A stretch of 64,000 bases of DNA from Nonomuraea sp. PA05 (GCF_008086045.1 NZ_VSEY01000025.1:124001-188000); one strand, 5' to 3'; shown: positions 8,775-18,274, counted from the stretch's first letter. The notes: a model not told the origin generated them from the letters alone. Made by a program: numbers and translations.

Positions 8775-8804
8775 GGAGTGCGTCCCGCAGTACGGACGCA
8801 CTCC
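8775..8804 (-). terminator. Hairpin downstream of the PBP gene
   Basis: 11-bp inverted repeat (8775-8785 with 8794-8804), 8-base loop, about 120 bases after the PBP stop in the 228-base spacer before the cebR-like operon. Likely terminator for the PBP transcript; the rest of the spacer holds the regulator promoter. Confidence 0.5.
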
Positions 8805-8926
8805 GAATTTGCTCAGCTAGAGGCACTGGTAACCGACAGAGGTTTCTGTGCCGGATGTGGATCACGACATATTGTCCATGCCCGATTTGTCACATCCGGC
8901 GATCAGGAAACCCTTCCTACCTAAGA

Positions 8927-11068
8927 TCAGCCGAAATCGGCGATGTCCACGTCGTCGAGCGTGCCGTCGTCCTCGCCCTGCGGCTCGGTGCGCTCGACCG
9001 GCCGGCAGCCGGAGCCGCAGCCGCCGAAGCGGGAGCTGTTCACCGGGGTGAAGTCCGTCGCCGGCGTGCCCTTCAGGGCGGCGAGCATGGTGTCCTTCCA
9101 GATCGGCCCGGGGATCGAGGCGCCGAAGACCGAGCTGTAGTAACGGCCGCCGATGGTGACGCCGTTCAGCTTGTACTTCTGCGCGCCGCGCGAGTCGCCG
9201 ATGCTGACCGCCCCGGCCAGGTCCGGCGTGAATCCGGCGAACCAGGCGGTGGCCTGCGCGTCGGTGGTGCCGGTCTTGCCCGCGGCGGGCCGGCCGATGC
9301 CTCCGACGCCGCGCATCGTGCCCTTGGTGAACACGCCGGACAGGATGTCCGCGGCCGCGTCGGCGACCTCGGGGTCCAGAGCCTGCTTGCACTTCGGCTT
9401 GAAGTTCTTCACCTTGCCGTCGCGGTCGGTGATCTTGGTGATCGCCATCGGCGCGCAGTACTTGCCGCGCGCGCCGATCGCCGCGTACGCGTTGGCCACG
9501 GTCACCGGGTCCATCTCGTTGGTGCCCAGCGTGAACGTCTCGTACTCGGTCAGGTCCAGGCCGTCGGAGCGCTTGATGCCCAGCGACTTGGCGGTCTTGA
9601 TCGTGTCACAGAGACCGACGTGCTCCTCCAGCTTCATGAAGAAGGTGTTCACCGAGCCCCAGGTGCCGGTCTGCAGCGAGTGGAAGCCGCCGCCGCCCTC
9701 GTCGTTGGTGACGGTGTGGGTGGGGTCGCCGATGTTGTCGCCCTTGCAGTTCTTGAAGGTCGAGTAGTACGGCGCACGGTAACCGCTGCTGACCGAGAAC
9801 CCGTCGTTCAGCTTCATGCCCTCCTTGAGGGCGGTGATCAGCGTGAACGTCTTGAACGTCGAACCCGCCTGGAAGCCGACGCCGCCGCCGTGCACCCTGT
9901 CGGCCACGACGTTGAAGGACATCTCCTTCTTGCGCTTGTTGTTGCCGTACTTGCGGCTGGCGGCCATCGCCTTGATCTGGCCTGTGCCCGGCTGCACCAG
10001 CGCCTCGGAGGCGACCGGGTTGTCGGAGGCGAACACGTGCTTCTTGATCGCGGCCTCGGCAGCCTTCTGCATCTTCGGGTCCAGCGTCGTCTGGATCTTC
10101 AGGCCGCCGCGGTTGAGGTACTGGCTCCTGGCCTTGGCCGTCTTGCCGAAGTCCTCGTTGCTGAGCACCTCGTTGCGCACGTACATGCAGAAGTACGGAT
10201 AGGGGCTGGCCTCGCAGCCGCCGGGCAGGGGAGTGCCCTTGTAGCCGAGCGGCTTCTTCTTGGCCTCGGCCGCCTCTTCCGGGGTGATCTTCTTCAGCTC
10301 GGCCATCCGGTCGAGCACCACGTTGCGTCGCGACAGCAGCTTCGCCCGCTGCTTCTTGCCCAGGTTGGGGTCCGTGGCGTTGGGGTCCTGCACGGCGCCC
10401 GCCAGGGTCGCGGCCTGTACCAGGTTCAGCTCGGAGGCCTTCACGCCGAAGAAGCGCTTGGCCGCCGCCTCGATGCCGTTGGCGTGGGCGCCGAAGTAGG
10501 CGATGTTGAGGTACTTCTCCAGGATCTGGTCCTTGGTGTACTTCTCCTCGACCGCCATCGCGTAGCGCAGCTCACGCAGCTTGCGGGCGTAGCTGGCCTC
10601 CAGCGCCGCCGCCTGCTCCTCCTTGGTGGTCGCCGAGTTGAGCAGCACCTGCTTGACGTACTGCTGGGTGATGGACGAGCCACCCTGGGCGATGCCGCCG
10701 GAGGTGAAATTCTTGGCCAGGGCCCGGATGGTGCCCTCGATGTCGATGGCGCCGTGCTCGTAGAAGCGGAAGTCCTCGATGGAGATGATCGCCGTCTTCA
10801 TGATCGGGGCGACCTGGTCGAGCGAGATCGTCTCGCGGTACTCCTCGTAGAACTGCCCGATCTGGTTGCCCTCGGCGTCCAGGATCTCCGTCTTCTCCGC
10901 GAGAGGAGGCTCGGCGAGGTCCTCGGGTTTGATGCCCAGATCCTCCGATGCCGAGACGAACATCGCTCCTGTACCCCCGACCGCAGGCAAGGCGATCGCC
11001 GCGGCGACCACACCGGCCGCGGCAGCCGCCGCCGTCAGGCGTGCGACACTCGACAAACGGGAACCCAT
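8927..11068 (-). CDS. Class A penicillin-binding protein (glycosyltransferase/transpeptidase)
   Basis: 713-residue membrane-anchored peptidoglycan synthase. N-terminal hydrophobic anchor about 8-40; GT51 domain with EDFRFYEHGAID and GGSSITQQYVKQ motifs; transpeptidase domain with active-site S403 (STFK), SVN and K598 (KTGTT). The C-terminal tail holds a CGSGC motif and ends in an acidic stretch. Start ATG at 11068 follows GGGGAGG; the longer frame has no signal or RBS. It is a typical actinobacterial high-molecular-weight PBP lacking PASTA repeats. Monocistronic by position. Confidence 0.95.
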   Translation of the reverse strand: MGSRLSSVARLTAAAAAAGVVAAAIALPAVGGTGAMFVSASEDLGIKPEDLAEPPLAEKTEILDAEGNQIGQFYEEYRETISLDQVAPIMKTAIISIEDFRFYEHGAIDIEGTIRALAKNFTSGGIAQGGSSITQQYVKQVLLNSATTKEEQAAALEASYARKLRELRYAMAVEEKYTKDQILEKYLNIAYFGAHANGIEAAAKRFFGVKASELNLVQAATLAGAVQDPNATDPNLGKKQRAKLLSRRNVVLDRMAELKKITPEEAAEAKKKPLGYKGTPLPGGCEASPYPYFCMYVRNEVLSNEDFGKTAKARSQYLNRGGLKIQTTLDPKMQKAAEAAIKKHVFASDNPVASEALVQPGTGQIKAMAASRKYGNNKRKKEMSFNVVADRVHGGGVGFQAGSTFKTFTLITALKEGMKLNDGFSVSSGYRAPYYSTFKNCKGDNIGDPTHTVTNDEGGGGFHSLQTGTWGSVNTFFMKLEEHVGLCDTIKTAKSLGIKRSDGLDLTEYETFTLGTNEMDPVTVANAYAAIGARGKYCAPMAITKITDRDGKVKNFKPKCKQALDPEVADAAADILSGVFTKGTMRGVGGIGRPAAGKTGTTDAQATAWFAGFTPDLAGAVSIGDSRGAQKYKLNGVTIGGRYYSSVFGASIPGPIWKDTMLAALKGTPATDFTPVNSSRFGGCGSGCRPVERTEPQGEDDGTLDDVDIADFG

Positions 11069-11311
11069 GCTGGTAAAACCTCCCCATCCTGGCAATACGG
11101 TGCATCCTAAACCCGGGCATGACATGCTCCGGGTAAAAACTTGGACGTTCGGCAAGGCCGGATTGTTCGGGGTTTTTCGCCGGAATCGGGGTCATCGGCG
11201 GGTTCGTGCACCGTGGGGCTCCTGAGATCTCTGGGGTTGTTCGAGATTCCCCCAGGCCCAGGCAAAAAACCGTGTCGCCCGCCCGGCCTTCGCGGACCGG
11301 TCTGGCAGCGT

Positions 11312-11335
11312 TCCACCGAGGCATTTCTTGGTGGA
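11312..11335 (+). promoter_or_regulatory. Inverted repeat overlapping the RBS of the 11342 gene
   Basis: TCCACC (11312-11317) can pair with GGTGGA (11330-11335), whose right arm covers the start of the GGAGGGG Shine-Dalgarno of the next gene. It could partly hide the ribosome binding site. A short stem in GC-rich DNA may be coincidence. The rest of the 273-base spacer 11069-11341 shows no other clear signal. Confidence 0.25.
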
Positions 11336-11341
11336 GGGGCT

Positions 11342-12547
11342 ATGCGTCGTCGCGTCGGCGGTGACGGCGGGCACGTCGATCGGCTGCTCGCCGCTGCCAG
11401 TGCCTGCTGGGGAAACAGCCCCGGCGGTGACGGGTGCGTCGTGGCGGAGGCGTACGACGAGGACCTGCGGATCGTGGCGCGCACGCTGACGGTCGCCAGA
11501 GCCGTCTGCGGGCTGCTCTCCGCGCGGCTGGCCGTGCTGACCAGGGCGGAATGGATGCCGCTGGCCCGCGCGTACGGCGCGGTCCAGGACCCGCGACCGG
11601 AAGCGCCGCCCCTCGCGCTGGTCACCAGCCGGGCCGACCGGGCCGTGGCCCGCGACCTCCCCGTCGTGCACGTGCACGGAACCGGGACGCTGCAGGCCTA
11701 CGCGCTCTTCCCCGACCAGGGGCCGTGCTCCATGGGTGACGAGCTGCCCGCCAGGATCGGCGCCTTCTTCGAACGGCACGTCTGGCCGCACAGGGACCTC
11801 ATCAGGCCCAGTGCCGAGCGGGTCGCCTGGCGGGCCAGGAGCGACTACCAGGTCCGTACGGACACCGAACGCCGGCAACTGCGCCACCACGGCTGCGCCC
11901 GCCTCGGCATCGACGCCGACCGGCCCACCATCGCGGTGTTCCGCCACACGCCCGACCGGGACACGGAGCTGTTCGACGCCACCGTCGACTACGCCGCCGC
12001 CGACGAGTCGGCCAACTGGCTCTTCCACGACCCCGTGCCCGCCGCCGGCCACCCCCGCATCCGGTGCGTCGGCGCAACCCTGTCCACCACCATGTCGTGG
12101 AGCATGACGGACGTGGCCGTCGCGTTCGGCGACAGCGACCTGCCCGGCTTCGGCATCCCCGTCATCCAGGCCGGCTGGGCGGAGGGCGGCGCCTGCGGGG
12201 CCGCGCACGTGCCCGGCTCGCCGTACGAGCATCGCCGGCTGCTCGCGGACGCCATCGCCAAGCAGGCCAAGGGGGAGCCCGTGCTCGGGCCCGAGCAGCG
12301 CGAGCGCGCCCGGCTGTGGCTATGGCTGCGCCGCTGCGGGTCCGACGTGCCGAGCCAGCTCCTGCCGCACTGGGAGCAGGCGGACGACTACGCGCGGGCG
12401 CTGGCCGTCAACCTGCGGCACGTGGAGCCCGGCGGGGATCCCCTGTACGCCGCGGTGCGGCGGATGTGGGAGCGGCGCGAGCCCATGCTCACCCGCTTCG
12501 ACTTCCACGACCCCGCCGCGCTGATCCCCCTGGGGAACGCCCGGTGA
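11342..12547 (+). CDS. Unrecognised protein, possibly GT-B-like
   Basis: 401 residues, cytosolic, no signal peptide or membrane segment. The ATG at 11342 is preceded by GGAGGGG. The middle contains PTIAVFRHTPDRD and, later, a stretch MSWSMTDVAVAFGDSDLPG followed by GIPVIQAGWAE, which resembles the donor-binding half of GT-B capsule or teichoic-acid type transferases, where a nucleotide-sugar or polyol enzyme would be expected. This is a weak pattern match, not a firm assignment. Together with the next gene, 43 bases downstream, it forms a likely operon of unknown role. Confidence 0.75.
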   Translation: MRRRVGGDGGHVDRLLAAASACWGNSPGGDGCVVAEAYDEDLRIVARTLTVARAVCGLLSARLAVLTRAEWMPLARAYGAVQDPRPEAPPLALVTSRADRAVARDLPVVHVHGTGTLQAYALFPDQGPCSMGDELPARIGAFFERHVWPHRDLIRPSAERVAWRARSDYQVRTDTERRQLRHHGCARLGIDADRPTIAVFRHTPDRDTELFDATVDYAAADESANWLFHDPVPAAGHPRIRCVGATLSTTMSWSMTDVAVAFGDSDLPGFGIPVIQAGWAEGGACGAAHVPGSPYEHRRLLADAIAKQAKGEPVLGPEQRERARLWLWLRRCGSDVPSQLLPHWEQADDYARALAVNLRHVEPGGDPLYAAVRRMWERREPMLTRFDFHDPAALIPLGNAR

Positions 12548-12590
12548 GCACCTTTCACAGCATTCCGACCATTCCCTCCAGGAGCATCCG

Positions 12591-13586
12591 ATGACCAGCG
12601 CAGGATCCGCCACAGACCTGGACCAGGTGATCCTTCCCGCCATCCCGCCCGTCCACCTGACCAACGGCCGGATCGCCCCCCTGCAAGTCACCGACCGGCT
12701 GCGTCGCGGCAGCCAGATCGTGGGCAGGTTCGAGACGTCGGGGCTGGCCGGGTTCAAGGTGTCGGCGCAGGGACGGCCGCTGCGGGTGCTGGTGTCGCTG
12801 TCGGCGGACGAGCGGTCCGTGAGCGGCTGGCACACCGGCCGCAACGAGGCCGTCACGCTGCCGCGTCTCGTGCAGATCCGCTCCCAGGGACGGCTGCGCC
12901 AGTGCGTGCTGCTGCGCGGCAAGAAGGCGCACGCCCAGGTGGCGTTCGACCTCACCCCTGAGGAGATCCCCGACGACGGCCTGATCTGCGTCGAGGCGCT
13001 GGACGTCACCGAGGGCGACGGCGTCTGCGACGAGGTGCGCGAAGCCGTGTCCGGGCGCGTCGCCGCCGACGGGGTGGCCGGGGTGCGGCTGGACAAGGTC
13101 GTGTTCGAGGAGCCGCCGCCGACCGACTACGACCCCGACACGCTCGACGGGTCGCGGTGCGAGCTGTACTCGCTGATCAGCGCGGGCGGGCTGGCCAACG
13201 TCAACCGGCAGGGCGTGCGGGCGCTGCGGTCCGGCATGTTCGTGGTCAACCCGGTGCTGAAGGACCGGTTCGGGTCCAGCGGGCGCGTCACGCTCCGGCT
13301 GGGGACGCGGGCCGAGGCGGTCAGCATGATCCCGGCCACCTGGCGGCGGGTCAACAGCGAGCTGCGGTGGCTGCGGCACGCCACCAGGAAGCTGCTGCAC
13401 GCGGCGGCGCCGTCCGTGGAGCGGATCATCAGCTTCAGGGACGGTGACCTGGGGGCGCCCGCGCAGACCGTGCACGGGAACATCACCGAGCTGGAGCTGG
13501 CCAGCCCGGCCGGCTCGCCGCTGCTGGTGATCCTCGGCCCCTGCCCGGACGCGCTCGTGACCCTGGAGTCGGGCACCGCCCACTGA
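12591..13586 (+). CDS. Unrecognised cytosolic protein in operon with the 11342 gene
   Basis: 331 residues without signal peptide, membrane segments or a family I recognise. It is rich in beta-prone segments (GRFETSGLAGFKVSAQGRPL, then RVLVSLSADERSVSG) suggesting a mostly beta N-terminal half, and ends in a further beta-rich stretch. GGAGCATCC precedes the ATG at 12591. Its neighbour upstream may be a GT-B-like transferase, and a MarR gene follows after 38 bases, so the three may be co-transcribed. Confidence 0.75.
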   Translation: MTSAGSATDLDQVILPAIPPVHLTNGRIAPLQVTDRLRRGSQIVGRFETSGLAGFKVSAQGRPLRVLVSLSADERSVSGWHTGRNEAVTLPRLVQIRSQGRLRQCVLLRGKKAHAQVAFDLTPEEIPDDGLICVEALDVTEGDGVCDEVREAVSGRVAADGVAGVRLDKVVFEEPPPTDYDPDTLDGSRCELYSLISAGGLANVNRQGVRALRSGMFVVNPVLKDRFGSSGRVTLRLGTRAEAVSMIPATWRRVNSELRWLRHATRKLLHAAAPSVERIISFRDGDLGAPAQTVHGNITELELASPAGSPLLVILGPCPDALVTLESGTAH

Positions 13587-13624
13587 CAGCCCTCTGAGCG
13601 CCGGCGCGGCTAGGATGCGAGGTC

Positions 13625-14152
13625 ATGGGCGACGCCATCGACAGGATCCTGGAGCAGTGGCGGCGCGAGCGGCCCGATCTCGACCTGTCGGCCATGGGGG
13701 TCTTCGGCAGGATCGCCCAGGCGATGCGCCTGTCGATGCCGCAGGTCGATCAGGTCTTCACCAGGCGCGGCCTGCGTCAGGGCGAGTTCGACGTGCTGGC
13801 GGCGCTGCGCAGGGCGGGGCCGCCGTACACGCTGATCCCCTCCGAGCTGTCGGACGTGCTGATGATGTCGCGAGCGGGCATGACCAACCGGCTCGACCGG
13901 CTGGAGGCCGCCGGGCTGGTCGAGCGCAGCCTCGACCCGGCCGACCGGCGCAGCTTCCGCGTCAGGCTGACCGAGGAGGGCCTGCGCGTGATCGACGACG
14001 CCCTCACCGAGCACGCCGCCAACCTGACCCGCCTGGCCTCCCCGCTCACCCCCGAGGACGTCGAGACGCTGAGCGAGCTCATGCGCAAGCTGGTCAACGG
14101 TCCTCTTGGTGATCAGGGGGATGACGATGCCCAAGGAAAAACGGAAAAATAG
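13625..14152 (+). CDS. MarR-family transcriptional regulator
   Basis: 175 residues with the MarR winged helix: helices around LRQGEFDVLAALRRAG, recognition helix region MMSRAGMTNRLDRLEAAGL and wing LDPADRRSFRVRLTEEG. The N-terminal and C-terminal helices give the usual dimer interface. Target unknown; it follows two unknown genes in the same direction and is followed after 9 bases by a STAS protein gene. Confidence 0.9.
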   Translation: MGDAIDRILEQWRRERPDLDLSAMGVFGRIAQAMRLSMPQVDQVFTRRGLRQGEFDVLAALRRAGPPYTLIPSELSDVLMMSRAGMTNRLDRLEAAGLVERSLDPADRRSFRVRLTEEGLRVIDDALTEHAANLTRLASPLTPEDVETLSELMRKLVNGPLGDQGDDDAQGKTEK

Positions 14153-14161
14153 CGATCACCT

Positions 14162-14632
14162 GTGATAACGCCGCTGAGCGGGCAGTGGATTCGTGTGGGC
14201 ATGAGCGGTTTGCGAATTGAGACGACCCGGCATCTCCATTGCACGGTCATGCGCGCCAGCGGCGTGCTCGACCACGCGGGACGGGCCAGGTTCAGCGCCC
14301 GCATCAACGCCGTCTGGGACTGGTCGCCCGGCCCCACCCTCGTGTTCGACCTGGCCGACCTCGACTTCTACGACTCTTCGGTCATCGGGGTGCTGGCGAT
14401 GGCCATGCAGCGGATGGCCGAGGAGGACAGCGGGCGGATCTTCGTGGTCCGTCCGTCCGACCACCTGCTGTCGGTGCTGCGGCTGACGGACCTGCTGTCG
14501 CACGTCGAGCTGCGCGAGAGCGTGGAGGAGACGGTGGCGGAGCTGATGCTGCAGTCGGGGGAGCGCGGCGTGTCCGAGCACGCCGCGATCCCGCCGTCGT
14601 CGATGATCTCCCCGCCCCGCCACCGGCCTTGA
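14162..14632 (+). CDS. STAS-domain anti-sigma factor antagonist
   Basis: Small cytosolic STAS protein of the SpoIIAA/BldG class. The conserved loop reads DFYDSSVIGVL, retaining the serine that partner kinases phosphorylate. It is 156 residues from the GTG at 14162; a more typical start would be the ATG at 14201 (MSGLRIETTR), because STAS domains begin there and neither site has a strong RBS. No anti-sigma kinase gene is adjacent. The 3' end runs into a short tandem repeat that supplies its stop codon. Confidence 0.85.
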   Translation: MITPLSGQWIRVGMSGLRIETTRHLHCTVMRASGVLDHAGRARFSARINAVWDWSPGPTLVFDLADLDFYDSSVIGVLAMAMQRMAEEDSGRIFVVRPSDHLLSVLRLTDLLSHVELRESVEETVAELMLQSGERGVSEHAAIPPSSMISPPRHRP

Positions 14633-14681
14633 GCCACGCCACCGGCCTTGAACCCGCTCGCCACCGGCTTGAACCCGCTCG
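14620..14681. repeat. Three tandem ~20-base repeats between convergent genes
   Basis: Units CCACCGGCCTTGAGCCACG (14620-14638), a 22-base unit (14639-14660) and a 21-base unit (14661-14681) share CCACCGGC(C)TTGA. The first unit carries the stop codon of the STAS gene and the third touches the stop codon of the oxidoreductase gene. Looks like slippage duplication in the short convergent spacer. Confidence 0.8.
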
Positions 14682-16100
14682 CTACAGGCCGTAGGCCTCC
14701 AGCAGCCGGAGCCACACCTCGCTCACCGTCGGGAACGACGGCACCGCGTGCCAGAGCCGGTCGAGCGGCACCTCGGCGGTCACCGCGATCGTGGCCGCGT
14801 GCAGCAGCTCCGCCGCCCCCGGCCCCGCGAACGTGACGCCGAGCAGCACCTTCCTGTCCTCGTCCACGACGGCCCTGGCCTTGCCCCGATAGCCGTCACC
14901 CAGCAGGTACGCCCCGGTGACCGACCCCATGTCGTAGTCCACGACCCGTACACGGAACCCGTCCGCGCGGGCCGCCTCCTCGGTCCGGCCGACCGCGCAG
15001 ATCTGCGGGTCGGTGAAGACCACCTGAGGCGCGCCGTAGCCGCCGGCCACATCCCGCATCGCGGGCAGCTCGTCGCCCCGCGCCCGCGCGGCGATCACGT
15101 CGCCGCAGATCCTGGCCTGGTACTTGCCCATGTGCGTCAGCAGCACCCGGCCGTTGACGTCGCCCACCGCGTACAGCCAGCCGCCCTCGACGCCGGTGGC
15201 CCGCAGGCTGTCGTCCACCTCGACCGGCTTGTCCTCGGGCAGGCCCACCGAGGCGAGGCCGAGATTACGGGTCGCCGGGTGACGGCCCGTCGCCACCAGC
15301 AGCTCGTCGGCCTCCAGCGGCGGCCCCTCCGACAGGTGCACGGTGACCTTCCCGCCGGGCTCGGGACGCTCCACCCTGGACACGTCGGTGTGGGTGCGCA
15401 CGTCGATGCCCGCCTCGGCGAACGACTCGGCGAGCAGCTCGCCCGCGAACGGCTCCATGCGGTTCAGCAGCCCGCCGCCGCGCACCAGCACCGTGGTCTG
15501 CCGGGCGCCCAGCCCGTGCATGGCCTGCGCCATCTCACAGGCCACCACCCCGCCGCCGATCACGACCAGCCGCTCGGGGATCGCGGTCGCCGCCGTCACC
15601 TCGTGGCTCGTCCAGGGCGACGCCTCGGCCAGGCCGGGCGTGCGCGGGATCGCGGCGGTGCTGCCCGTCGCCAGCACGACCGCCTGGCGGGCGGTCAGGA
15701 CACGCTCCTCGCCGGTGCCGGTCGTGACGCGCACCCGCCTGGGGCCGTCGAGCCGGCCCCGGCCGCGTACCAGCTCGGCGGGCACGCTCTCGATCCACCG
15801 CGCCTGGCCGGCGTCGTCGTAGCCCGACACCGCCTCATCCCGCCTGGCCAGCACCTTCGCCACGTCGATCGGGCCCAGCGAGAGGCCGGGCACCCGCGCC
15901 ACCTCGGCCGCCAGGTCGATCGGCCGCAGCAGCGCCTTGCTGGGCACGCACGCCCAGTAGGAGCACTCGCCGCCGGCCAGCCGCTCCTCCACGATCGCCG
16001 CCGTCAGGCCGCCCCGCACGGCCCGGTCCACGACGTTCTCACCGGCGGGCCCCGCCCCGATCACGATGACATCGAACTCGTCAGCCACCCCTGCCTCCAC
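14682..16100 (-). CDS. FAD-dependent pyridine nucleotide-disulfide oxidoreductase
   Basis: 472-residue flavoprotein of the dihydrolipoamide dehydrogenase/mercuric reductase class. FAD-binding VIVIGAGPAG near the N-terminus, redox pair C46 and C51 in GGECSYWACVPSK, NAD(P)-binding VVIGGGVVACEMA, second FAD motif YAVGDVNG and a dimerisation domain at the C-terminus ending VPSFPTVSEVW. The usual HPT-x-SE tail is altered to a form without the base His next to Pro, so classic lipoamide reduction is not certain. Its substrate is unknown. Convergent with the STAS gene. Confidence 0.9.
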   Translation of the reverse strand: MEAGVADEFDVIVIGAGPAGENVVDRAVRGGLTAAIVEERLAGGECSYWACVPSKALLRPIDLAAEVARVPGLSLGPIDVAKVLARRDEAVSGYDDAGQARWIESVPAELVRGRGRLDGPRRVRVTTGTGEERVLTARQAVVLATGSTAAIPRTPGLAEASPWTSHEVTAATAIPERLVVIGGGVVACEMAQAMHGLGARQTTVLVRGGGLLNRMEPFAGELLAESFAEAGIDVRTHTDVSRVERPEPGGKVTVHLSEGPPLEADELLVATGRHPATRNLGLASVGLPEDKPVEVDDSLRATGVEGGWLYAVGDVNGRVLLTHMGKYQARICGDVIAARARGDELPAMRDVAGGYGAPQVVFTDPQICAVGRTEEAARADGFRVRVVDYDMGSVTGAYLLGDGYRGKARAVVDEDRKVLLGVTFAGPGAAELLHAATIAVTAEVPLDRLWHAVPSFPTVSEVWLRLLEAYGL

Positions 16101-16259
16101 AAGACTCGTTCGGCTATCAGGGAAATGCTTTCACGCGTGGTCGGCGGTGCGCGAACACGGTCCCGCCGGTGCGCCGGCCGCCTCCGCATCGCCTGCCTCT
16201 TCGCCCTCGCGTACGGCGCGCGTCGAAGTCCGTTAACCCGCGCGTCGTAGCGTGCCCGC

Positions 16260-17363
16260 ATGGCGGATGACTACCCCACCTCGTTCCCCTTCCGGCGGTC
16301 CACCGACGGCTACCACACCTACCGGATCCCGGCGGTCGTGGTGACGCGGACCGGCACGGTGCTGGCGTTCGCCGAGGGCAGGCGGGGCTCGGCGGCCGAC
16401 TCCGGGCACATCGACCTGGTGCTCAAGCGTTCGTCCGACGGCGGCCGGACGTGGGGCGCGCTCCAGGTGGTGGCGACGGAGCCGCGCAGGGGGACGGCGG
16501 GGAACCCGGCGCCGGTGGTGCTGGACGACGGCCGGATCGTGCTGGTCTTCGTCCGCCAGGGCCCGTCCGCCACCGAGGACAAGATCAGGCGCGGCCAGGT
16601 GGCGGCGGCTGACGGCAGGCGGGTGTTCGTGCAGGTCAGCGAGGACGACGGCGCCACCTGGCAGGCGGCCAGGGAGATCACCCAGAGCGCGAAGAAGCCC
16701 GAGTGGCGCTGGTACGCGACCACCCCCGGCCACGCGATCGTGCTGCGGCAGGGCGAGCACGCCGGGCGCATCGTGGTGCCCGCCAACCATTCGCTGCCGC
16801 CCGGCGGACAGGACAACGGCACCGAGGGCAAGTACAACGGCGGCCACTCGCTGCTGAGCGACGACGGCGGGCAGACCTGGCGGATCGGGTACGTGGACGA
16901 CAACCCCGACGGGTACGTCAACGTGAACGAGACCACCGCCACCGAGCTGCCCGGCGGGCGGATCTACGTCAACACCCGCACGGAGTCCACCGCGCCCGGC
17001 ACCAGGGCCGACGCCTACTCGGCGGACGGCGGCCAGACGCTGGAGCTGCCCTTCCGGCCCCAGGCCGGGCTGGTGGGGCCGGTGGTGGAGGGCAGCGTGT
17101 TGTGGTCGGAGTCGCCGGAGGTGCTGCTGTTCTCGGGCCCGGCGGCGCCGGACGCGCGGGCGCTGATGACGGTGCGGGCCAGCCACGACCACGGCGTCAC
17201 CTGGCGGCCGGCGCACACGGTGTCGGGGCTGCCCGCCGCGTACTCCGATCTGGTGCGGCTCGACGACGAGACGGTGGGCCTGCTGTTCGAGACGGGGAAC
17301 TTCGGCCCGTACGAGAGCATCGCCTTCCGCCGCGTCCCCGTCTCCGAACTGGCAGCTTCCTAG
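16260..17363 (+). CDS. Exo-alpha-sialidase-like (GH33) protein without signal peptide
   Basis: 367-residue six-bladed propeller of the sialidase superfamily: YRIP motif at 21-24 giving the first active-site arginine, and four Asp-box repeats (SSDGGRTW, SEDDGATW, SDDGGQTW, SHDHGVTW). There is no signal peptide or membrane segment, unlike most bacterial sialidases, so it may act inside the cell on imported glycans or leave the cell by other means. Start ATG at 16260. Its TAG stop overlaps the stop of the convergent downstream gene. The 159-base spacer upstream shows no clear operator. Confidence 0.88.
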   Translation: MADDYPTSFPFRRSTDGYHTYRIPAVVVTRTGTVLAFAEGRRGSAADSGHIDLVLKRSSDGGRTWGALQVVATEPRRGTAGNPAPVVLDDGRIVLVFVRQGPSATEDKIRRGQVAAADGRRVFVQVSEDDGATWQAAREITQSAKKPEWRWYATTPGHAIVLRQGEHAGRIVVPANHSLPPGGQDNGTEGKYNGGHSLLSDDGGQTWRIGYVDDNPDGYVNVNETTATELPGGRIYVNTRTESTAPGTRADAYSADGGQTLELPFRPQAGLVGPVVEGSVLWSESPEVLLFSGPAAPDARALMTVRASHDHGVTWRPAHTVSGLPAAYSDLVRLDDETVGLLFETGNFGPYESIAFRRVPVSELAAS

Positions 17364-18274
17364 GGTTCGACGACGATCACCTCGTACGTCGGGGAGGTCG
17401 GCGGGATCGTGCCGAGATGGGCGTTGACCACGGCCAGCCGGTGGCGGTCGATGAGCGCGGCCGTGGTGGGGAAGTCGAACAGCGGGCTGGTGATCGTCTT
17501 CTCCAGGACGCCGCTGGTCAGGCGCGGGTCGAGCCGGAAGCGGGAGACCTGGCTGAGCGAGTTGACCGCCCACAGGCGGTTGCCGGACAGCACGAGGCCG
17601 TCGGCGTCGGGCACGTCCACGCCCTCGATGACCTTGCTGGCGCCCGTGCCGGGATCGACGGTGTAGACCTTGCCGAGGGTCGTGTGGGCGACGATCAGGG
17701 TGCGGTCGGCGGCCTGGATGCCGTTGAGGTTGAACTCGCCGCTGGTGTCGGCGGCCGGTCCCGTGAGGTTCAGGGTGCGGGCGGGGCCGAGCGCGCCCTT
17801 GCGGCCGATCGGCACGAAGTAGAGCTTGGCCTGCAGCGAGTCGGTGAACCAGGCGCCGTCGCGGGTCAGGGCCGTGTCGTTGACGATTCCCGTATCCGGG
17901 TCGGTGAGCTGGTACGTGGCCACCTCCGCCCCGGATCTCAGGTCGTAGACGTAGGCCTGGCCGGTGAAGCCGCCCGCGACGAACAGCAGGCCGTGCCGGA
18001 GGTCGGCGACCATGCCCACCGCCATGCGGCCGTCCGGCACGTCGATGAAGCGCTCGGCGGTACCGCGCCTGGCGTCGCCGCGGAAGATGTCGCCGTTGAA
18101 CAGGTCGCCCGCGTAGAAGGTGCTGCCGGCTCCGGCGGCGATGCCTTCTGCGGAGGTGGCGCCGGGCAGGACGATGACCTGGTCCGCGGCGTGGGCCGGG
18201 TGGGCCCAGATCAGCAGGGACAGCGCCAGGAGTGTCGCCAGGAAGGGGCGATGGGGTTTGCGTCGCATCGGCAT
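17360..18274 (-). CDS. Secreted SMP-30/gluconolactonase-like propeller protein
   Basis: 304 residues with a signal peptide (positive MPMRRKPHR, hydrophobic core, AHA-A cleavage near 29). The rest has repeats typical of SMP-30/YncE-type six-bladed propellers: ATSAEGIAAGAGSTFYAGDL, YVYDLRSGAEV, LNGIQAADRTLIVAHTTLGK, WAVNSLSQVSRF. The function of these secreted members is mostly unknown; a lactonase role is possible. Convergent with the sialidase gene, sharing a CTAG at the overlapping stops. Confidence 0.85.
   Translation of the reverse strand: MPMRRKPHRPFLATLLALSLLIWAHPAHAADQVIVLPGATSAEGIAAGAGSTFYAGDLFNGDIFRGDARRGTAERFIDVPDGRMAVGMVADLRHGLLFVAGGFTGQAYVYDLRSGAEVATYQLTDPDTGIVNDTALTRDGAWFTDSLQAKLYFVPIGRKGALGPARTLNLTGPAADTSGEFNLNGIQAADRTLIVAHTTLGKVYTVDPGTGASKVIEGVDVPDADGLVLSGNRLWAVNSLSQVSRFRLDPRLTSGVLEKTITSPLFDFPTTAALIDRHRLAVVNAHLGTIPPTSPTYEVIVVEP

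Noticed and set aside
8312..11110. 932-residue plus-strand frame
   Set aside because: Antisense to the PBP gene, whose catalytic motifs are clear.
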